From Inhella crocodyli (lineage in GTDB: Bacteria; Pseudomonadota; Gammaproteobacteria; Burkholderiales; Burkholderiaceae_C), in the NCBI RefSeq assembly GCF_004004565.1, contig NZ_SACM01000006.1, forward strand, positions 158,221 to 222,220: 64,000 bases of DNA, given 5' to 3'. Below are positions 25,553-34,563 of the stretch, one piece after another. Position numbers and translations under genes: made by a program. The notes beneath the pieces are model-generated. The model made no database searches. It saw only the letters and a list, made by a program, of their open reading frames with translations, and was not told the origin of the DNA. Within the stretch, counting starts at the first letter, position 1, and each line of letters begins with the position of its first letter.

Positions 25553-26317
25553 TCAGCTGAAGCCGGCCAGCACCCGCTCCAAGGCCGTGGCCAGGGGCAC
25601 TTGCATGAGCGGCAAGGTGGCCACCAAGCCGAGCAGGCCCACGCTGACGGTGACGGGGAAGCCGATCGAGAACACGTTCAGCTGCGGCGCCACGCGCGAA
25701 ATCACGCCCAGCATGAGGTTCACGAACAGCAGCAAGGCGACGACGGGCAAGGCCACCCAGAGCCCAATGCGGAAGATCTCCGCCCCCCACACCTGCGGCT
25801 GCGCCGCCCGCAAGAAGGCGAAGGGCTCTTGCCCCACCGGGAAGGCGTGGAAGCTGGCTGCCAAGGCCTGAATCAACATGAGGTGGCCGTTGGTGACGAC
25901 GAACAAGAAGGCCACCAAGGTGCCAAAAAAGCGGGCCGTGGCCGTGCCCTGGCTGCCCGTGGCGGGGTCGAAAAAGCCGGCGAAGTTCAAACCCATTTGC
26001 AAGCCGATCAGCTCACCGGCGAACTCCAGCGCCGCGAACACGATGCGCACCGCAAAGCCCATGGACAAGCCGATGAGCAACTGCTGCGCCACCAGCATCA
26101 AAAGCAGCGGGGGGCTGTCCAAGGGCAGCACCGGCATCGGCGGCAGGCTGGGCTGCGCCGCCACGGCAAAGAACAGGGCCAAGCCGGTGCGCACGGGCAT
26201 GGGCACCGTGCGCTGGCTGAACAAGGGCATGCCAGCGAACAGGGCCAAGCAGCGGACGAACGGCCACAGCAGCGGGTTCAGCCAGGCCAGGATCTCGGCT
26301 TCGGTGAACCCGATCAT
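25553..26317 (-). CDS. fliR: Flagellar export gate protein FliR
   Basis: Inner-membrane protein of 254 residues with six hydrophobic segments. It is part of the FliPQR export gate through which rod, hook and filament subunits leave. It starts with IGFTEAEILAWLNPLLWPFVR, and the conserved GLQMGLNFAGFFDP region sits mid-protein, as in other FliR proteins. It is the last gene of the fliL-to-fliR run; fliQ lies 112 bp upstream, across a GC-rich repeat. The length is normal for the family. It meets yfiR-like convergently, with no obvious terminator between them. Confidence 0.97.
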   Translation of the reverse strand: MIGFTEAEILAWLNPLLWPFVRCLALFAGMPLFSQRTVPMPVRTGLALFFAVAAQPSLPPMPVLPLDSPPLLLMLVAQQLLIGLSMGFAVRIVFAALEFAGELIGLQMGLNFAGFFDPATGSQGTATARFFGTLVAFLFVVTNGHLMLIQALAASFHAFPVGQEPFAFLRAAQPQVWGAEIFRIGLWVALPVVALLLFVNLMLGVISRVAPQLNVFSIGFPVTVSVGLLGLVATLPLMQVPLATALERVLAGFS

Positions 26318-26334
26318 GGTTGTGGCGCCGATTG

Positions 26335-26429
26335 CTTGCGCCCGCGGAGGCGCCGCCGCCGGGCCGCCCCAAGGCGGCGCGCGTCCCCTTGGGGGGTGGC
26401 GACCGAAGGGAGACCGGGGGCCACGTTCT
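26335..26429. repeat. Degenerate GC-rich intergenic repeat between fliQ and fliR
   Basis: This gap contains CCGGGCCGCCCCAA, a CCCCTTGGGGGGTGG palindrome-like core and a GGGGGCC end in the same order as the 84-bp units between fliP and fliQ. It looks like a diverged single copy of that element. Confidence 0.7.
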
Positions 26430-26699
26430 TCAGCCGACCGCGCCCGGAATGCTTTGCAGCACGCGTTGGATGTACTCCACCAACTGCGTCACCATCCACG
26501 GCCCGGCGATGGCCAGGGTGGCCATGGCGGCCAGGATCTTGGGCACGAAGGACAGGGTGGCCTCGTTGATCTGGGTGGCGGCCTGCAGCACGCTGATGAC
26601 CACGCCGACGACCAGGATCACGCCCAAGATGGGCGCGGCCACGAGCAGCAGCATCCACAGCGCTTGCTGCCCGACGGTGAAAACTTGTTGAGGGTCCAT
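26430..26699 (-). CDS. fliQ: Flagellar export gate protein FliQ
   Basis: Membrane protein of 89 residues with two helices (about 15-40 and 50-75). It is a small subunit of the export gate with FliP and FliR. Conserved features include VFTVGQQALWMLLLVAAPIL and the second-helix block FVPKILAAMATLAIAGPWM. The length is the family's usual size. Its upstream gap to fliP is unusually long (266 bp) and is filled by three copies of an 84-bp repeat, so its expression may depend on read-through or on a promoter at the repeat edge. Confidence 0.97.
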   Translation of the reverse strand: MDPQQVFTVGQQALWMLLLVAAPILGVILVVGVVISVLQAATQINEATLSFVPKILAAMATLAIAGPWMVTQLVEYIQRVLQSIPGAVG

Positions 26700-26719
26700 A
26701 GCAGCCTAGCGTGACCGAA

Positions 26720-26963
26720 GGGCGCCGGGCCGCCCCGAGCCCGGAGTGCCCCCTCGGGGGGTGGAGGAGGGCAACAGGCCCGGAGCCTGGGGGCCAACTG
26801 ACAGGGCGCCGGGCCGCCCTGAGCCCGGAGTGCCCCCTCGGGGGGTGGAAGAGGGCCAAAGGCCCGGAGCCTGGGGGCCAACTGACAGGGCGCCGGGCCG
26901 CCCCAAGCCCGAAGCGCCCCCTCGGGGGGTGGAGGAGGGCCACAGGCCCGGAGCCTGGGGGCA
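26720..26963. repeat. Three tandem copies of an 84-bp GC-rich repeat between fliP and fliQ
   Basis: Units start at 26720, 26804 and 26888. The first two are full length (84 bp) and the third stops at about 26963, close to the fliP stop. Each begins GGGCGCCGGGCCGCC, has a CCCCCTCGGGGGGTGG core able to fold into a hairpin, and ends GGCCCGGAGCCTGGGGGC. Copies differ at only a few positions. The element resembles extragenic GC-rich repeats common in Burkholderiales. No gene is present: open frames across it are low-complexity. Confidence 0.93.
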
Positions 26964-26965
26964 CG

Positions 26966-27703
26966 TCATACGGCGAAGGAGGCAGCCAGCGAGCCGATGA
27001 GCAGGTTCCAGCCATCGGCCAGCACGAACAGCATCAGCTTGAAGGGAAGGGCGACGAGCACCGGCGACAACATCATCATGCCCAGGCTCATCAGCACGCT
27101 GGACACGATCATGTCGATGACCAGGAAGGGGATGAAGATGAGGAAGCCAATCTGGAAGGCGGTCTTCAACTCGCTGGTGACGAAGGCGGGCACCAGCACG
27201 CGAAACGGCACGGCTTCGGGCTTGACGCTGGGGTCCACCTTGCCCAGGCGCGAGAACAGCGCCAGGTCGCTTTGCCGCGTTTGTTTCAGCATGAAGGCGC
27301 GCATGGGCTGCTGCGCCTTGTCCAGGGCCTGGTCGAAGCCGATCTGCCCGGTGGAGTAGGGCTGCCAGGCCTCGGCGTAGACCTTGTCGAGCGTGGGACT
27401 CATGACGAAGAAGGTCAGGAACAGGCTCAGGCCGATGATGACCTGGTTCGGGGGGGCGGCCTGCGTGCCCAGGGCTTGGCGCATCAGGCTGAGCACGATG
27501 ACGATGCGGGTGAAGCCCGTCATCATCAGCAGCACCGCGGGCAAGAAGCCCAGCGCGGTGAAGAACAGCAGGGTCTGGATGGGCACCGAGTAGCTGGTGC
27601 CGCCCGCGCCTTGGCCGACCAGCAAAGGCAGGTTGCCCTGGGCTTGCGCCCAGGCGGCGCCACCGCCCAAGAGCAGTGCCACGGCCGCGATCGCGCGCTT
27701 CAT
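26966..27703 (-). CDS. fliP: Flagellar export gate protein FliP
   Basis: Inner-membrane protein of 245 residues that forms the core ring of the flagellar export gate. A cleavable signal peptide ([14 protein letters not shown] ... AQA) precedes four membrane helices. Conserved blocks are [36 protein letters not shown], and [33 protein letters not shown] chose the ATG at 27703 because it begins the signal peptide and overlaps the fliO stop, so translation is coupled. The longer open frame upstream is the fliO region in another frame. Confidence 0.97.
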   Translation of the reverse strand: MKRAIAAVALLLGGGAAWAQAQGNLPLLVGQGAGGTSYSVPIQTLLFFTALGFLPAVLLMMTGFTRIVIVLSLMRQALGTQAAPPNQVIIGLSLFLTFFVMSPTLDKVYAEAWQPYSTGQIGFDQALDKAQQPMRAFMLKQTRQSDLALFSRLGKVDPSVKPEAVPFRVLVPAFVTSELKTAFQIGFLIFIPFLVIDMIVSSVLMSLGMMMLSPVLVALPFKLMLFVLADGWNLLIGSLAASFAV

Positions 27704-28026
27704 GCCGAGCCTCCTCGGGCCCGCTGCAGCAGCTTGGCGAAGCTCGGGGCGGCGGGGGTCGGCAGGTCCTGCGGCGGCAGTTCCGTCAGCAGGTTGATCT
27801 GCTGCGCGGTGGCCCCCAAGAGCAGCCAACGCCGCGTCTCGCCCTCGCCCACTTCCACGGTCAGCAGGCGTTGGCCGGGGCCCAGGTAGGTGCTGCCCAC
27901 CACCTTGGTGCCGCGCTGCACCAGGCCACCCTGCAAGGGCGAGCGCTTGAGCAGCCACAGCACCAGCGGGATGAGCGCCACGATGGCCAAGAACCACAGC
28001 GCCGGGAGCCAAGAGGAGGAGGTCAT
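27700..28026 (-). CDS. fliO: Flagellar biosynthesis protein FliO
   Basis: Small membrane protein of 108 residues. One N-terminal helix (about 8-27) and a cytoplasmic part with [39 protein letters not shown] match FliO, which helps assemble the FliP ring. The ATG at 28026 is preferred; the frame opens 9 codons earlier without support. The stop overlaps the fliP start by a few bases. The stretch to fliN (28027-28099) is 73 bp and holds a short inverted region but no gene. Confidence 0.92.
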   Translation of the reverse strand: MTSSSWLPALWFLAIVALIPLVLWLLKRSPLQGGLVQRGTKVVGSTYLGPGQRLLTVEVGEGETRRWLLLGATAQQINLLTELPPQDLPTPAAPSFAKLLQRARGGSA

Positions 28027-28099
28027 GCGGCCCATTGTGGGCAGCCGCCCCATGGCGAAAAGGCCGCTTTTGCGGCCCTATCCGGGGTCTTTTCGGGGC

Positions 28100-28555
28100 T
28101 TACTGTCCCTTGGACAGGCGCCGCATGCGCTCCGAGGGCGTGACGATGTCGGTCAGGCGGATGCCGAACTTGTCGTTCACCACCACCACCTCGCCCTGGG
28201 CGATCAGGTAGCCGTTGACCAGCACGTCCATGGGCTCGCCGGCCAGTGCGTCCAGCTCCACCACGGAGCCCTGCGCCAGCTGCAGGATGTTCTTGATGGG
28301 GATGCGCGTGCGCCCCAACTCCACGGTGAGTTGCACCGGGATGTCGAGGATCATGTTGATGTCGTTGCCGCCGCTGGGCAAGGACGTCGGGGCGAAGTTC
28401 GTGAAGGCGGCCGGGGCCACCTGCTCCACCTGCGGGGGTTCGTCCACCACGGCGGTGTCGCCACCGCCCGCGCCGGACTCGGCCAGCGCCGCCGCCCATT
28501 CGGCGGCCAGGGCGTCTTGGTCGTCGCCGCCAGTGCTTGGATCGTCAGGCGTCAT
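28100..28555 (-). CDS. fliN: Flagellar motor switch protein FliN
   Basis: C-ring protein of 151 residues. The acidic N-terminal 65 residues are variable. The SpoA/FliN domain follows (MILDIPVQLTVELGRTRIPIKNILQLAQGSVVELD, GEPMDVLVNGYLIAQGEVVVVNDKFGIRL). With FliM and FliG it sets the rotation direction when CheY-P binds. Its start overlaps the end of fliM by 11 bp, which implies coupled translation. Confidence 0.97.
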   Translation of the reverse strand: MTPDDPSTGGDDQDALAAEWAAALAESGAGGGDTAVVDEPPQVEQVAPAAFTNFAPTSLPSGGNDINMILDIPVQLTVELGRTRIPIKNILQLAQGSVVELDALAGEPMDVLVNGYLIAQGEVVVVNDKFGIRLTDIVTPSERMRRLSKGQ

Positions 28556-29549
28556 TGCGTGCTCCCAGCCAACTGGCTTGCGAGCCGGTCAGCATCTCGT
28601 GAATCTTGATCGCGTACTTGCCGCTGCTGGTGCCGTAGTGGCAGTCGAACACGGGTACCCCATCTACCTTGGCCTTGATCATGGCCTCGAGGTCGAGTTC
28701 GATGAAGTCGCCCGGCTTGAAAGCCAGCAGTTGCTCCACCGTGGCCGGGGCGGTGCCCAGCTCGGCCACCAGCTCGACCTGCGCGGCCTGGATCTGGTTC
28801 TTGAGCAGGTTGACCCAGCGGCGGTCGGGCTCGGTGCTGTCACCCTGCGTGGTGCTGTAGAGCACGTCGCGGATGGGCTCCAGCGTGGAGTAGGGGATGC
28901 AGAAGTAGATCGTGCCGGTGGTTTCGCCCACCTCCAGCGTGAAGGAGCTGGAGACGACGATTTCCGAAGGCGTGGCGATGGTGGCGAACTGCGGCTGCAT
29001 TTCGCTGCGCACGTACTCCAGCTCGAGCGGGTAGATGCCGCGCCAGGCCTTGTGGTACTCGGCGGTGATGACCTCGATCAGGCGCAGGATCACGCGCTGT
29101 TCGGTGGGCGAGAAGTCGCGGCCTTCGATGCGCGCGTGGAACTTGCCCTGGCCGCCGTAGAGCGCGTCGATCACGGCAAACACCAGCGTCGGGTCGCACA
29201 CCACGAGCCCCGAGCCGCGCAGCGGCTTGACGGCCATGATGTTGAAGTTCGTCGGGACGACGATCTCCCGCAGGAAGTGGCTGTACTTGTGGACCTTGAT
29301 GCCGCCGATGGCGACTTCCGGGCTCTTGCGGATGAAGTTGAACAGGCCGACGCGGATGTTGCGGGCGAAGCGCTCGTTGATGATTTCCATCGTGGGCATG
29401 CGCCCACGAACGATCCGCTCTTGGCTCTCCAGGCGGTACTCGCGAATGCCACCCTCGGGGACCTCTTCCTGCTCGAGCTTTTGGCTCTCGCCGGTGATGC
29501 CCTGCAGCAGCGCATCGACTTCGTCTTGCGAGAGGATTTGCTGGTTCAT
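28545..29549 (-). CDS. fliM: Flagellar motor switch protein FliM
   Basis: C-ring protein of 334 residues, the main CheY-P receptor of the motor. The N-terminal CheY-binding segment is present (LSQDEVDALLQGITG). A CheC-like middle domain follows (RMPTMEIINERFARN, FLREIVVPTNFNIMAVKPLRGSGL) and a C-terminal FliN-like domain ends it. Length is typical. It lies 142 bp from fliL; that gap holds a GC-rich repeat-like stretch. Confidence 0.98.
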   Translation of the reverse strand: MNQQILSQDEVDALLQGITGESQKLEQEEVPEGGIREYRLESQERIVRGRMPTMEIINERFARNIRVGLFNFIRKSPEVAIGGIKVHKYSHFLREIVVPTNFNIMAVKPLRGSGLVVCDPTLVFAVIDALYGGQGKFHARIEGRDFSPTEQRVILRLIEVITAEYHKAWRGIYPLELEYVRSEMQPQFATIATPSEIVVSSSFTLEVGETTGTIYFCIPYSTLEPIRDVLYSTTQGDSTEPDRRWVNLLKNQIQAAQVELVAELGTAPATVEQLLAFKPGDFIELDLEAMIKAKVDGVPVFDCHYGTSSGKYAIKIHEMLTGSQASWLGARNDA

Positions 29550-29559
29550 GCCGCTTCCT

Positions 29560-29691
29560 TGGTCCGGGCTTCGCGGCCGAACGCCGAGGCCTCACCCCCA
29601 AACGCGGGCGTCCAGCGGCCAGGGTGGGGCCGGGCCACTTGGGGCGCCCCATCCCGGGGAGGGTGCGCTGCGCTTCGGGGGAGGGGGCTCA
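29560..29691. repeat. GC-rich repeat-like intergenic stretch between fliL and fliM
   Basis: This gap contains GGCCGGGCCACTTGGGGCGCCCC and a run of G-rich strings ending GGGGGAGGGGGCTCATCA. It shares composition and a few blocks with the repeats near fliQ but not a clear unit, so kinship is uncertain. No gene or terminator stands out. Confidence 0.45.
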
Positions 29692-30297
29692 TCACTGAAC
29701 GATGAATTGGGAGAAGAGAACTTGCGTCACCGGCAGGGCCTGGGCGGCTTTCTTCTTCTTTTTCTTCTTCTTGGGGGCCTCTTCGTCGGCCGCAGGCGCT
29801 TCTTCCTCGGGCTCGACCTCGTAGCCCAGCGGGCGCACCGCCTCGGCCAGGATTTCGCGCTGCAACTTGGCCTTGCCCTCGGTGGTCAGCAGGTCGACGG
29901 CGGTCTTGTGCGACAGCACGACGATCACGCCGGAGCGGATGGCCGGCATGTAGGCCTTGAGCAAGTCGCCCGTCTTCTGGTCGGTGACTTCCAGCGTGAT
30001 GCCCACCTGCGCGTAGCGGTCGGCGTCTTTGTCGCTGAGGTTGACGGTGAAGGGCTCCATCGGCAGGTACACGGGGGGCGTGCCCGGCTTGGGCTTGGCC
30101 ACCTCGACGTGCTCGGCATGGGCGTCGGCCTCGGGGTCTTCACCGTCCTCGGCCTTGGGCTTCTTCTTGAGCAGCATCACGGCGGCCCCGGCGCCCACGA
30201 TCACGACCACGAGCGCGATCACGATGATCATGATCAGCTTTTTCTTGCCCCCTCCTGCGGGGGCTGCTGCGGCGGCTTCGGGGGCTGCGGTGGCCAT
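29692..30297 (-). CDS. fliL: Flagellar basal-body protein FliL with a poly-lysine insert
   Basis: Membrane protein of 201 residues associated with the stator and basal body. A cytoplasmic Ala-rich start, one membrane helix (about 18-40), and a periplasmic FliL domain (VYLPMEPFTVNLSD, YAQVGITLEV, IRSGVIVVLSHKTAVDLLTTEGKAKLQREIL) are visible. Unusual for the family is an acidic stretch followed by eight lysines near residues 176-183, just before the C-terminal VLFSQFIVQ. The ATG at 30297 has GGAG 5 nt upstream and is preferred over a start 8 codons earlier. Confidence 0.96.
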   Translation of the reverse strand: MATAAPEAAAAAPAGGGKKKLIMIIVIALVVVIVGAGAAVMLLKKKPKAEDGEDPEADAHAEHVEVAKPKPGTPPVYLPMEPFTVNLSDKDADRYAQVGITLEVTDQKTGDLLKAYMPAIRSGVIVVLSHKTAVDLLTTEGKAKLQREILAEAVRPLGYEVEPEEEAPAADEEAPKKKKKKKKAAQALPVTQVLFSQFIVQ

Positions 30298-30327
30298 GGG
30301 AACTCCAGAGTGACGGCCCAATTATTC

Positions 30328-30346
30328 GGCGCCCGGACAGGGCGCC
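30328..30346. other. Inverted repeat between fliK and fliL
   Basis: Perfect 7-bp arms GGCGCCC and GGGCGCC with a 5-nt loop, lying after the fliK stop. On the minus strand it is followed by GAATAATT rather than a T run, so it is at best a weak terminator or processing site. Confidence 0.55.
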
Positions 30347-30368
30347 ATCGTGAAATCAGGCAGGGAAA

Positions 30369-31823
30369 TCAGGCGTAAAGGTCGATCAGGCCTCGCGACG
30401 CAGTCAGGGGGCGGGTGCTCCGGCCCAGCGGCTCGGCGCCGGGGACGGCTTCGCCGCGGGGCCGGGCACGCGAGCCGCGTCCGTCCTCGGGGGCGCTACC
30501 GCCGCCCGCGCGCGGGTCACGGGCTTGCACGTCGGCCCCGCCCAACTGCAAGCCCTCCCGGGCCAGGGCTTGCTCCAGTTGGGGCAGGGCGGCGCTCAGG
30601 GCGTCGCGCGTGGCGGCCAGGTCGGCGGTGAAGCGCACCTGGGCCTGCGCCCCGTCCAGTCCGATCCACACCTGGACCGGCCCGAGCGTGCCGGGGTTGA
30701 GCTGCAACTCCGCCTCGTGCTGCCCGCCGGCGGCCCACACGGCCACCTGGGCGCCCAAGGCCTGGGCGAAATCGGGGTGATCCAGGGGCGGGGCCAGGCT
30801 GGCCGTGACCGGGCCGGACGCGGGGTCGCTCGGCGACAGCGATGGCGCGTTGCCGGTGGGCAGGGCAAGGATCCCGGCGTCGCCTCGGCTGCCGCTGGCG
30901 TCGCGCACCGGGACCAGGCTGCGCCATTCGCCGGCCAGAGCGAGCGCGCCGCGGCTCGGCGTTTCGGCAACAGCGTTCAAGGCCATGACCGCGGCATTGA
31001 CGCTGGGCGGTGCGGCGTTGTCCTTGGTGGGGTCGCCCAGGGCCGCGGCCACGCGCCGGGTGCTGCCCACCAGCGCGAGCGGCGTGGGGTCGTTCTCGGC
31101 GTCGTCGTCGGCAGCCGCGACCGCGTCCGCGTCCAGCTGCGGGCTGGGACGGGTGAGCGCGGCCGGCAACGAGGCGGCGATCGGTCGCAGGCTGTCGCGG
31201 CCGGTGCCGGTCAGGGGGAGGGCCTCGGCCGCGGTCGCGGTCGCGTCGTGGCCCGTCGCTGCACCGGCGCTCGGGTCGGTCGCCCGGTGCGCCATCGTGG
31301 GGCGAAGTGGGTCGGCCGCCGGAGCGAGCGGCGAGCCGCTGGCCTCGAGGCTCGGCACCAAGGCGCTGTCTTCGCCCGCAGCGGCCCCGCGCTCGTCCCC
31401 GCCGTCGCTGGCCAAGGGGGTGGCGTCTTCTGGGTCCGGGTCGGGGGCACAGGCGTTCGCCGTGGCCGGTCCAGGCGGGGCGGGCTCGTTCGAAGGACGT
31501 TGGCCGGCCAGGTGGACCTTGCCCCGCGCGGGGTTGCCAGACCGCGGGGCCGCTTCGGGCGCCGGACCCGTGGTTTCGCGGGTCGAGGCGGTCGGCGTGG
31601 CATCCAGGGCACGGGGCCGTTCGGGGTCGCGCTGCGCGGTCGGTGAGCGCTCGGCACCCCGCTCGGGGGTCCGCGCGGGCGACTGGGCCTGGGCCAAGGC
31701 GTTGACGAAGCTGCCGGCGCCGGCGGCGGACGCGGCCCCGATCCCGCCACCGCCGGCGGCAGGGCGCGAGGCGGGGGCGGTGCCGAGCATCAGCAGGGGG
31801 TCGGGGCGGGGGGCCACGGGCAT
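30369..31823 (-). CDS. fliK: Flagellar hook-length control protein FliK
   Basis: Secreted ruler protein of 484 residues that sets hook length and switches export specificity through FlhB. The first 330 residues are low-complexity, rich in Ala, Pro and Asp. The C-terminal hook-length domain is at about 345-440 (ALGAQVAVWAAGGQHEAELQLNP, LGPVQVWIGLDG, LPQLEQALAREGLQL). I chose the ATG at 31823, with GGAG 6 nt upstream, over a TTG four codons earlier. Sequence drift in the N-terminal part is normal for the family. It follows fliJ by 21 bp. Confidence 0.93.
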   Translation of the reverse strand: MPVAPRPDPLLMLGTAPASRPAAGGGGIGAASAAGAGSFVNALAQAQSPARTPERGAERSPTAQRDPERPRALDATPTASTRETTGPAPEAAPRSGNPARGKVHLAGQRPSNEPAPPGPATANACAPDPDPEDATPLASDGGDERGAAAGEDSALVPSLEASGSPLAPAADPLRPTMAHRATDPSAGAATGHDATATAAEALPLTGTGRDSLRPIAASLPAALTRPSPQLDADAVAAADDDAENDPTPLALVGSTRRVAAALGDPTKDNAAPPSVNAAVMALNAVAETPSRGALALAGEWRSLVPVRDASGSRGDAGILALPTGNAPSLSPSDPASGPVTASLAPPLDHPDFAQALGAQVAVWAAGGQHEAELQLNPGTLGPVQVWIGLDGAQAQVRFTADLAATRDALSAALPQLEQALAREGLQLGGADVQARDPRAGGGSAPEDGRGSRARPRGEAVPGAEPLGRSTRPLTASRGLIDLYA

Positions 31824-31844
31824 GGGGGGCTCCAAGGAGGGCGC

Positions 31845-32312
31845 TCAGGCGGAGGGCCGAGCGGCGTGGGGGTCGCGCCAAACGGCACGTTGGCCGAACT
31901 CGTCGATGGCCTTTTGCTCTTGCTTGGCGGCCAGGGCCTGTGCCTCGGCCAGGCGGCGTTCGATGAGCTTGCGCACCGAGGCGACGCGGGTTTCCTTTTC
32001 GGCAAGCAGCTGCCGTGCCACGCCCACGCGGGCCTCAAGCACGGCGGCCACTTGGCCTTGCTGCTGGATGGCATCGCCCAAGCGATCGCCAAAACTGCGG
32101 TACTGGTTGAGGGTTTCGATGCCGGTGCCGCCTTGCTGGAACTGGCGCTGCCAGCGGGCGTCGTACTCGTTTTGGTAGCTGTGCAGGTCTTGCGCCTGGG
32201 TGCGGGCTTGCTGCGCCCGGGCCTGGGCCTGGAGCAGCTGGGCCTGCGCCTGGTCGCGCTCGCGCTCGGCCTGTTCCAGCACCAAGCGCAGGGTGTCGAG
32301 GTTGCTGGCCAT
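31845..32312 (-). CDS. fliJ: Flagellar export chaperone FliJ
   Basis: Coiled-coil protein of 155 residues, rich in Gln, Arg and Glu. It acts like the central stalk of the FliI ATPase and links it to FlhA. The heptad-like pattern through residues 10-140 (LVLEQAERERDQAQAQLLQAQARAQ shape) and its place directly after fliI, with its start within 2 bp of the fliI stop, identify it. Length is usual. Confidence 0.93.
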   Translation of the reverse strand: MASNLDTLRLVLEQAERERDQAQAQLLQAQARAQQARTQAQDLHSYQNEYDARWQRQFQQGGTGIETLNQYRSFGDRLGDAIQQQGQVAAVLEARVGVARQLLAEKETRVASVRKLIERRLAEAQALAAKQEQKAIDEFGQRAVWRDPHAARPSA

Positions 32313-32313
32313 G

Positions 32314-33741
32314 TCAGGGGTTCAGCACCGCGCCCATGTGGGCGACGGCCTGTCCAAGGGGGGCGGCCACGTGCATGTCCTGCTGCAGCAGCTGGTTCAT
32401 GGCCGGCATCAAGCGCACGGCCAGGTCCAGCTCGGGGTCGCTGCCGGGGGCGTAGGCGCCGATCTGGATCAAGTCGCGGGCCTTGTTGTACTTGGCCAGC
32501 AACTGCCGAAAGCGCCGCGCCTGCTCGAGGTGCTGGGGCGGGGCCACGGCGGTCATCACGCGGCTGATGGAGCGCTCGACGTCGATGGCCGGGTAGTGGC
32601 CGGCCTCGGCCAGTTCGCGGCTGAGCACGAAGTGCCCGTCCAAGATGCCGCGCGCGGCGTCGGCGATGGGGTCTTGCTGGTCGTCGCCTTCGCTGAGCAC
32701 CGTGTAGAAGGCGGTGATGCTGCCGCCGCCGGCCACGCCGTTGCCGCTGCGCTCCACCAGCATGGGCAGCTTGGCAAAGCAGCTGGGCGGGTAACCCTTC
32801 GTGGCGGGGGGCTCGCCGATGGCCAGCGCGATTTCGCGCTGCGCTTGGGCGTAGCGGGTCAGGCTGTCCATCAGCAGCAGCACGTGCTGGCCTTGGTCGC
32901 GGAAGTGCTCGGCGATGGCCGAGGCGTAGGCCGCGCCCTGCATGCGCACCAGGGGCGGGGCGTCGGCCGGGGCGGCCACCACCACGCTGCGGGCCAGGCC
33001 CTCTTCCTCCAGGATGTCTTCGATGAACTCTTTGACCTCGCGGCCGCGCTCGCCGATCAGGCCGACGACGATCACGTCGGCCTGGGTGTAGCGGGCCATC
33101 ATGCCCAGCAGCACCGACTTGCCCACGCCGGTGCCGGCGAAAAGGCCCAGGCGCTGGCCGCGGCCGACGGTGAGCAGGGCGTTGATGGCGCGCACGCCGG
33201 TGTCCAACGGGGTGCGCACGGGCTCGCGGTCCATGGCGTTGATCGGACGGCGGGCCATGGGCGCGCGCTCGACGTGGTCCAGCGGGCCCTTGCGGTCCAT
33301 GGGGTGGCCGAAGGCGTCGACCACGCGGCCGAGCAGGCCGGGGCCCATGGGCAGGTGCAGGCCGCGGTCGGCGTCGCGACGCCAAGGGTGGCGCGGTTCG
33401 CCCAAGCGGGGCGGGCGCGGCGGCGTGCTGCGGGCGCGCACGCGGGCGCCGTTGGCCAGGCCTTGCAGCTCGTCCGTGGGCATCAAGAAGGCGCGGTCGT
33501 TGCCGAAGCCCACCACCTCGGCGCGGGCGGCGCGTTCGCCGGGCTTGGCGTCGGCACGCAGGATCTCGCACAGCGAGCCCACCGGCACGTTCACGCCGCT
33601 GGCCTCCAGCACCAGACCGGCCACGCGCGTGAGCTTGCCCTCGGGCTCCATGGGCAGGGGCTCGGCGGCATGGCTTTGCAGGTCGGCCAGGAACTGGCGC
33701 CAGCGCGCGCTGCGTTGCTCGGGGGAGGTGACGGGCGGCAT
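32314..33741 (-). CDS. fliI: Flagellum-specific ATP synthase FliI
   Basis: Export ATPase of 475 residues, related to the F1 beta subunit. Walker A is GTGVGKS with lysine near 208; Walker B-like [21 protein letters not shown] and the [14 protein letters not shown] loop are intact. It forms a hexameric ring at the base of the export apparatus and is held inactive by FliH. It lies 6 bp after fliH and is followed directly by fliJ, so fliH-fliI-fliJ act as a unit. Confidence 0.98.
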   Translation of the reverse strand: MPPVTSPEQRSARWRQFLADLQSHAAEPLPMEPEGKLTRVAGLVLEASGVNVPVGSLCEILRADAKPGERAARAEVVGFGNDRAFLMPTDELQGLANGARVRARSTPPRPPRLGEPRHPWRRDADRGLHLPMGPGLLGRVVDAFGHPMDRKGPLDHVERAPMARRPINAMDREPVRTPLDTGVRAINALLTVGRGQRLGLFAGTGVGKSVLLGMMARYTQADVIVVGLIGERGREVKEFIEDILEEEGLARSVVVAAPADAPPLVRMQGAAYASAIAEHFRDQGQHVLLLMDSLTRYAQAQREIALAIGEPPATKGYPPSCFAKLPMLVERSGNGVAGGGSITAFYTVLSEGDDQQDPIADAARGILDGHFVLSRELAEAGHYPAIDVERSISRVMTAVAPPQHLEQARRFRQLLAKYNKARDLIQIGAYAPGSDPELDLAVRLMPAMNQLLQQDMHVAAPLGQAVAHMGAVLNP

Positions 33742-33747
33742 GGGGGC

Positions 33748-34545
33748 TCAGGCCTCGTCGGGCTCCACCAGGCCGTCGCCGCTGGGCAGGGGGGCCCAGT
33801 CGCTCTTTTGGCCCAGTTGCGCCGCGGCTTGCTGCCAGCGGTGCTGCACCAGGGCGTCGACGCTGGCGATGTCGCTGTCCACGCGACAGCCGCCGCGCTC
33901 GATGCTGTCGTCGGCCATCAGCTGCGCGCCGCGGGCGCGCAGGGTGTCGGCCGCGCCCTCCTGCACCAGGGGCAGGTCGGCAGGGTGCACGCGAACGCGC
34001 ACGTGCCGGGCGCTGAGCATCAGGCTCTCGACGGCGTCGTGCGCCACGCGGGCGATGTGCTCGGGGTGCTGCTTCAGCTCTTCGCGCACCACCTGCTTGG
34101 CCAGCTCCACGGCCGTGCGCGTGAGGGCGTCGGCCATGTGGGTTTCCAGCTCGGACAAAGCGCGGTCGAAGGACTCGATCAGGGCACCCAGCTGCACCGC
34201 CACCTGGCGGGCGTGGGCCAGCTTGAAGGCCTCGGCGCTGGCCTGGCCGTCGCGCAGGCCGTCTTGGTAACCGGCTTGGCGGGCGGCGGCCAGCAGCTCG
34301 CGCGGGTCGGGTGGCGGCGGGGCGGGGGGCTTGGCCGCGGCGGGCGCTTGCGCCGGCGCAGGGGCAGAGATGGGCGGCTTGGCCGCGGGCTTGCCGCCCA
34401 GGGCGTCGGGCCGCCAGGGCTGGGCGTCTTCGATCTCCTCGCGGGGGATGAAGCGCCCATACGTGGTGCTGGGCTTGGCCGCGCCGCCTTGCGGCGGGGG
34501 CACGTTCTTGACCGGCTTGGCGTTCATGAATCCGTAGGCCGACAT
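33748..34545 (-). CDS. fliH: Flagellar assembly protein FliH
   Basis: Regulator of FliI, 265 residues. A Pro/Ala-rich N-terminal 100 residues are followed by a coiled-coil stretch (RDGQASAEAFKLAHARQVAVQLGALIESFD) and a C-terminal domain (LAKQVVREELKQHPEHIARVAHDAVESL, VRVHPADLPLVQE, RGGCRVDSDIASVDA) like the stator of F-type ATPases. It lies 18 bp downstream of fliG and just upstream of fliI. Confidence 0.95.
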   Translation of the reverse strand: MSAYGFMNAKPVKNVPPPQGGAAKPSTTYGRFIPREEIEDAQPWRPDALGGKPAAKPPISAPAPAQAPAAAKPPAPPPPDPRELLAAARQAGYQDGLRDGQASAEAFKLAHARQVAVQLGALIESFDRALSELETHMADALTRTAVELAKQVVREELKQHPEHIARVAHDAVESLMLSARHVRVRVHPADLPLVQEGAADTLRARGAQLMADDSIERGGCRVDSDIASVDALVQHRWQQAAAQLGQKSDWAPLPSGDGLVEPDEA

Positions 34546-34563
34546 CGTGAAGACCCAAGCACC

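Noticed and set aside
26711..27889. 392-residue open frame on the plus strand across the 84-bp repeats and fliP
   Set aside because: The first part is repeat translation and the rest is antisense to fliP and fliO.
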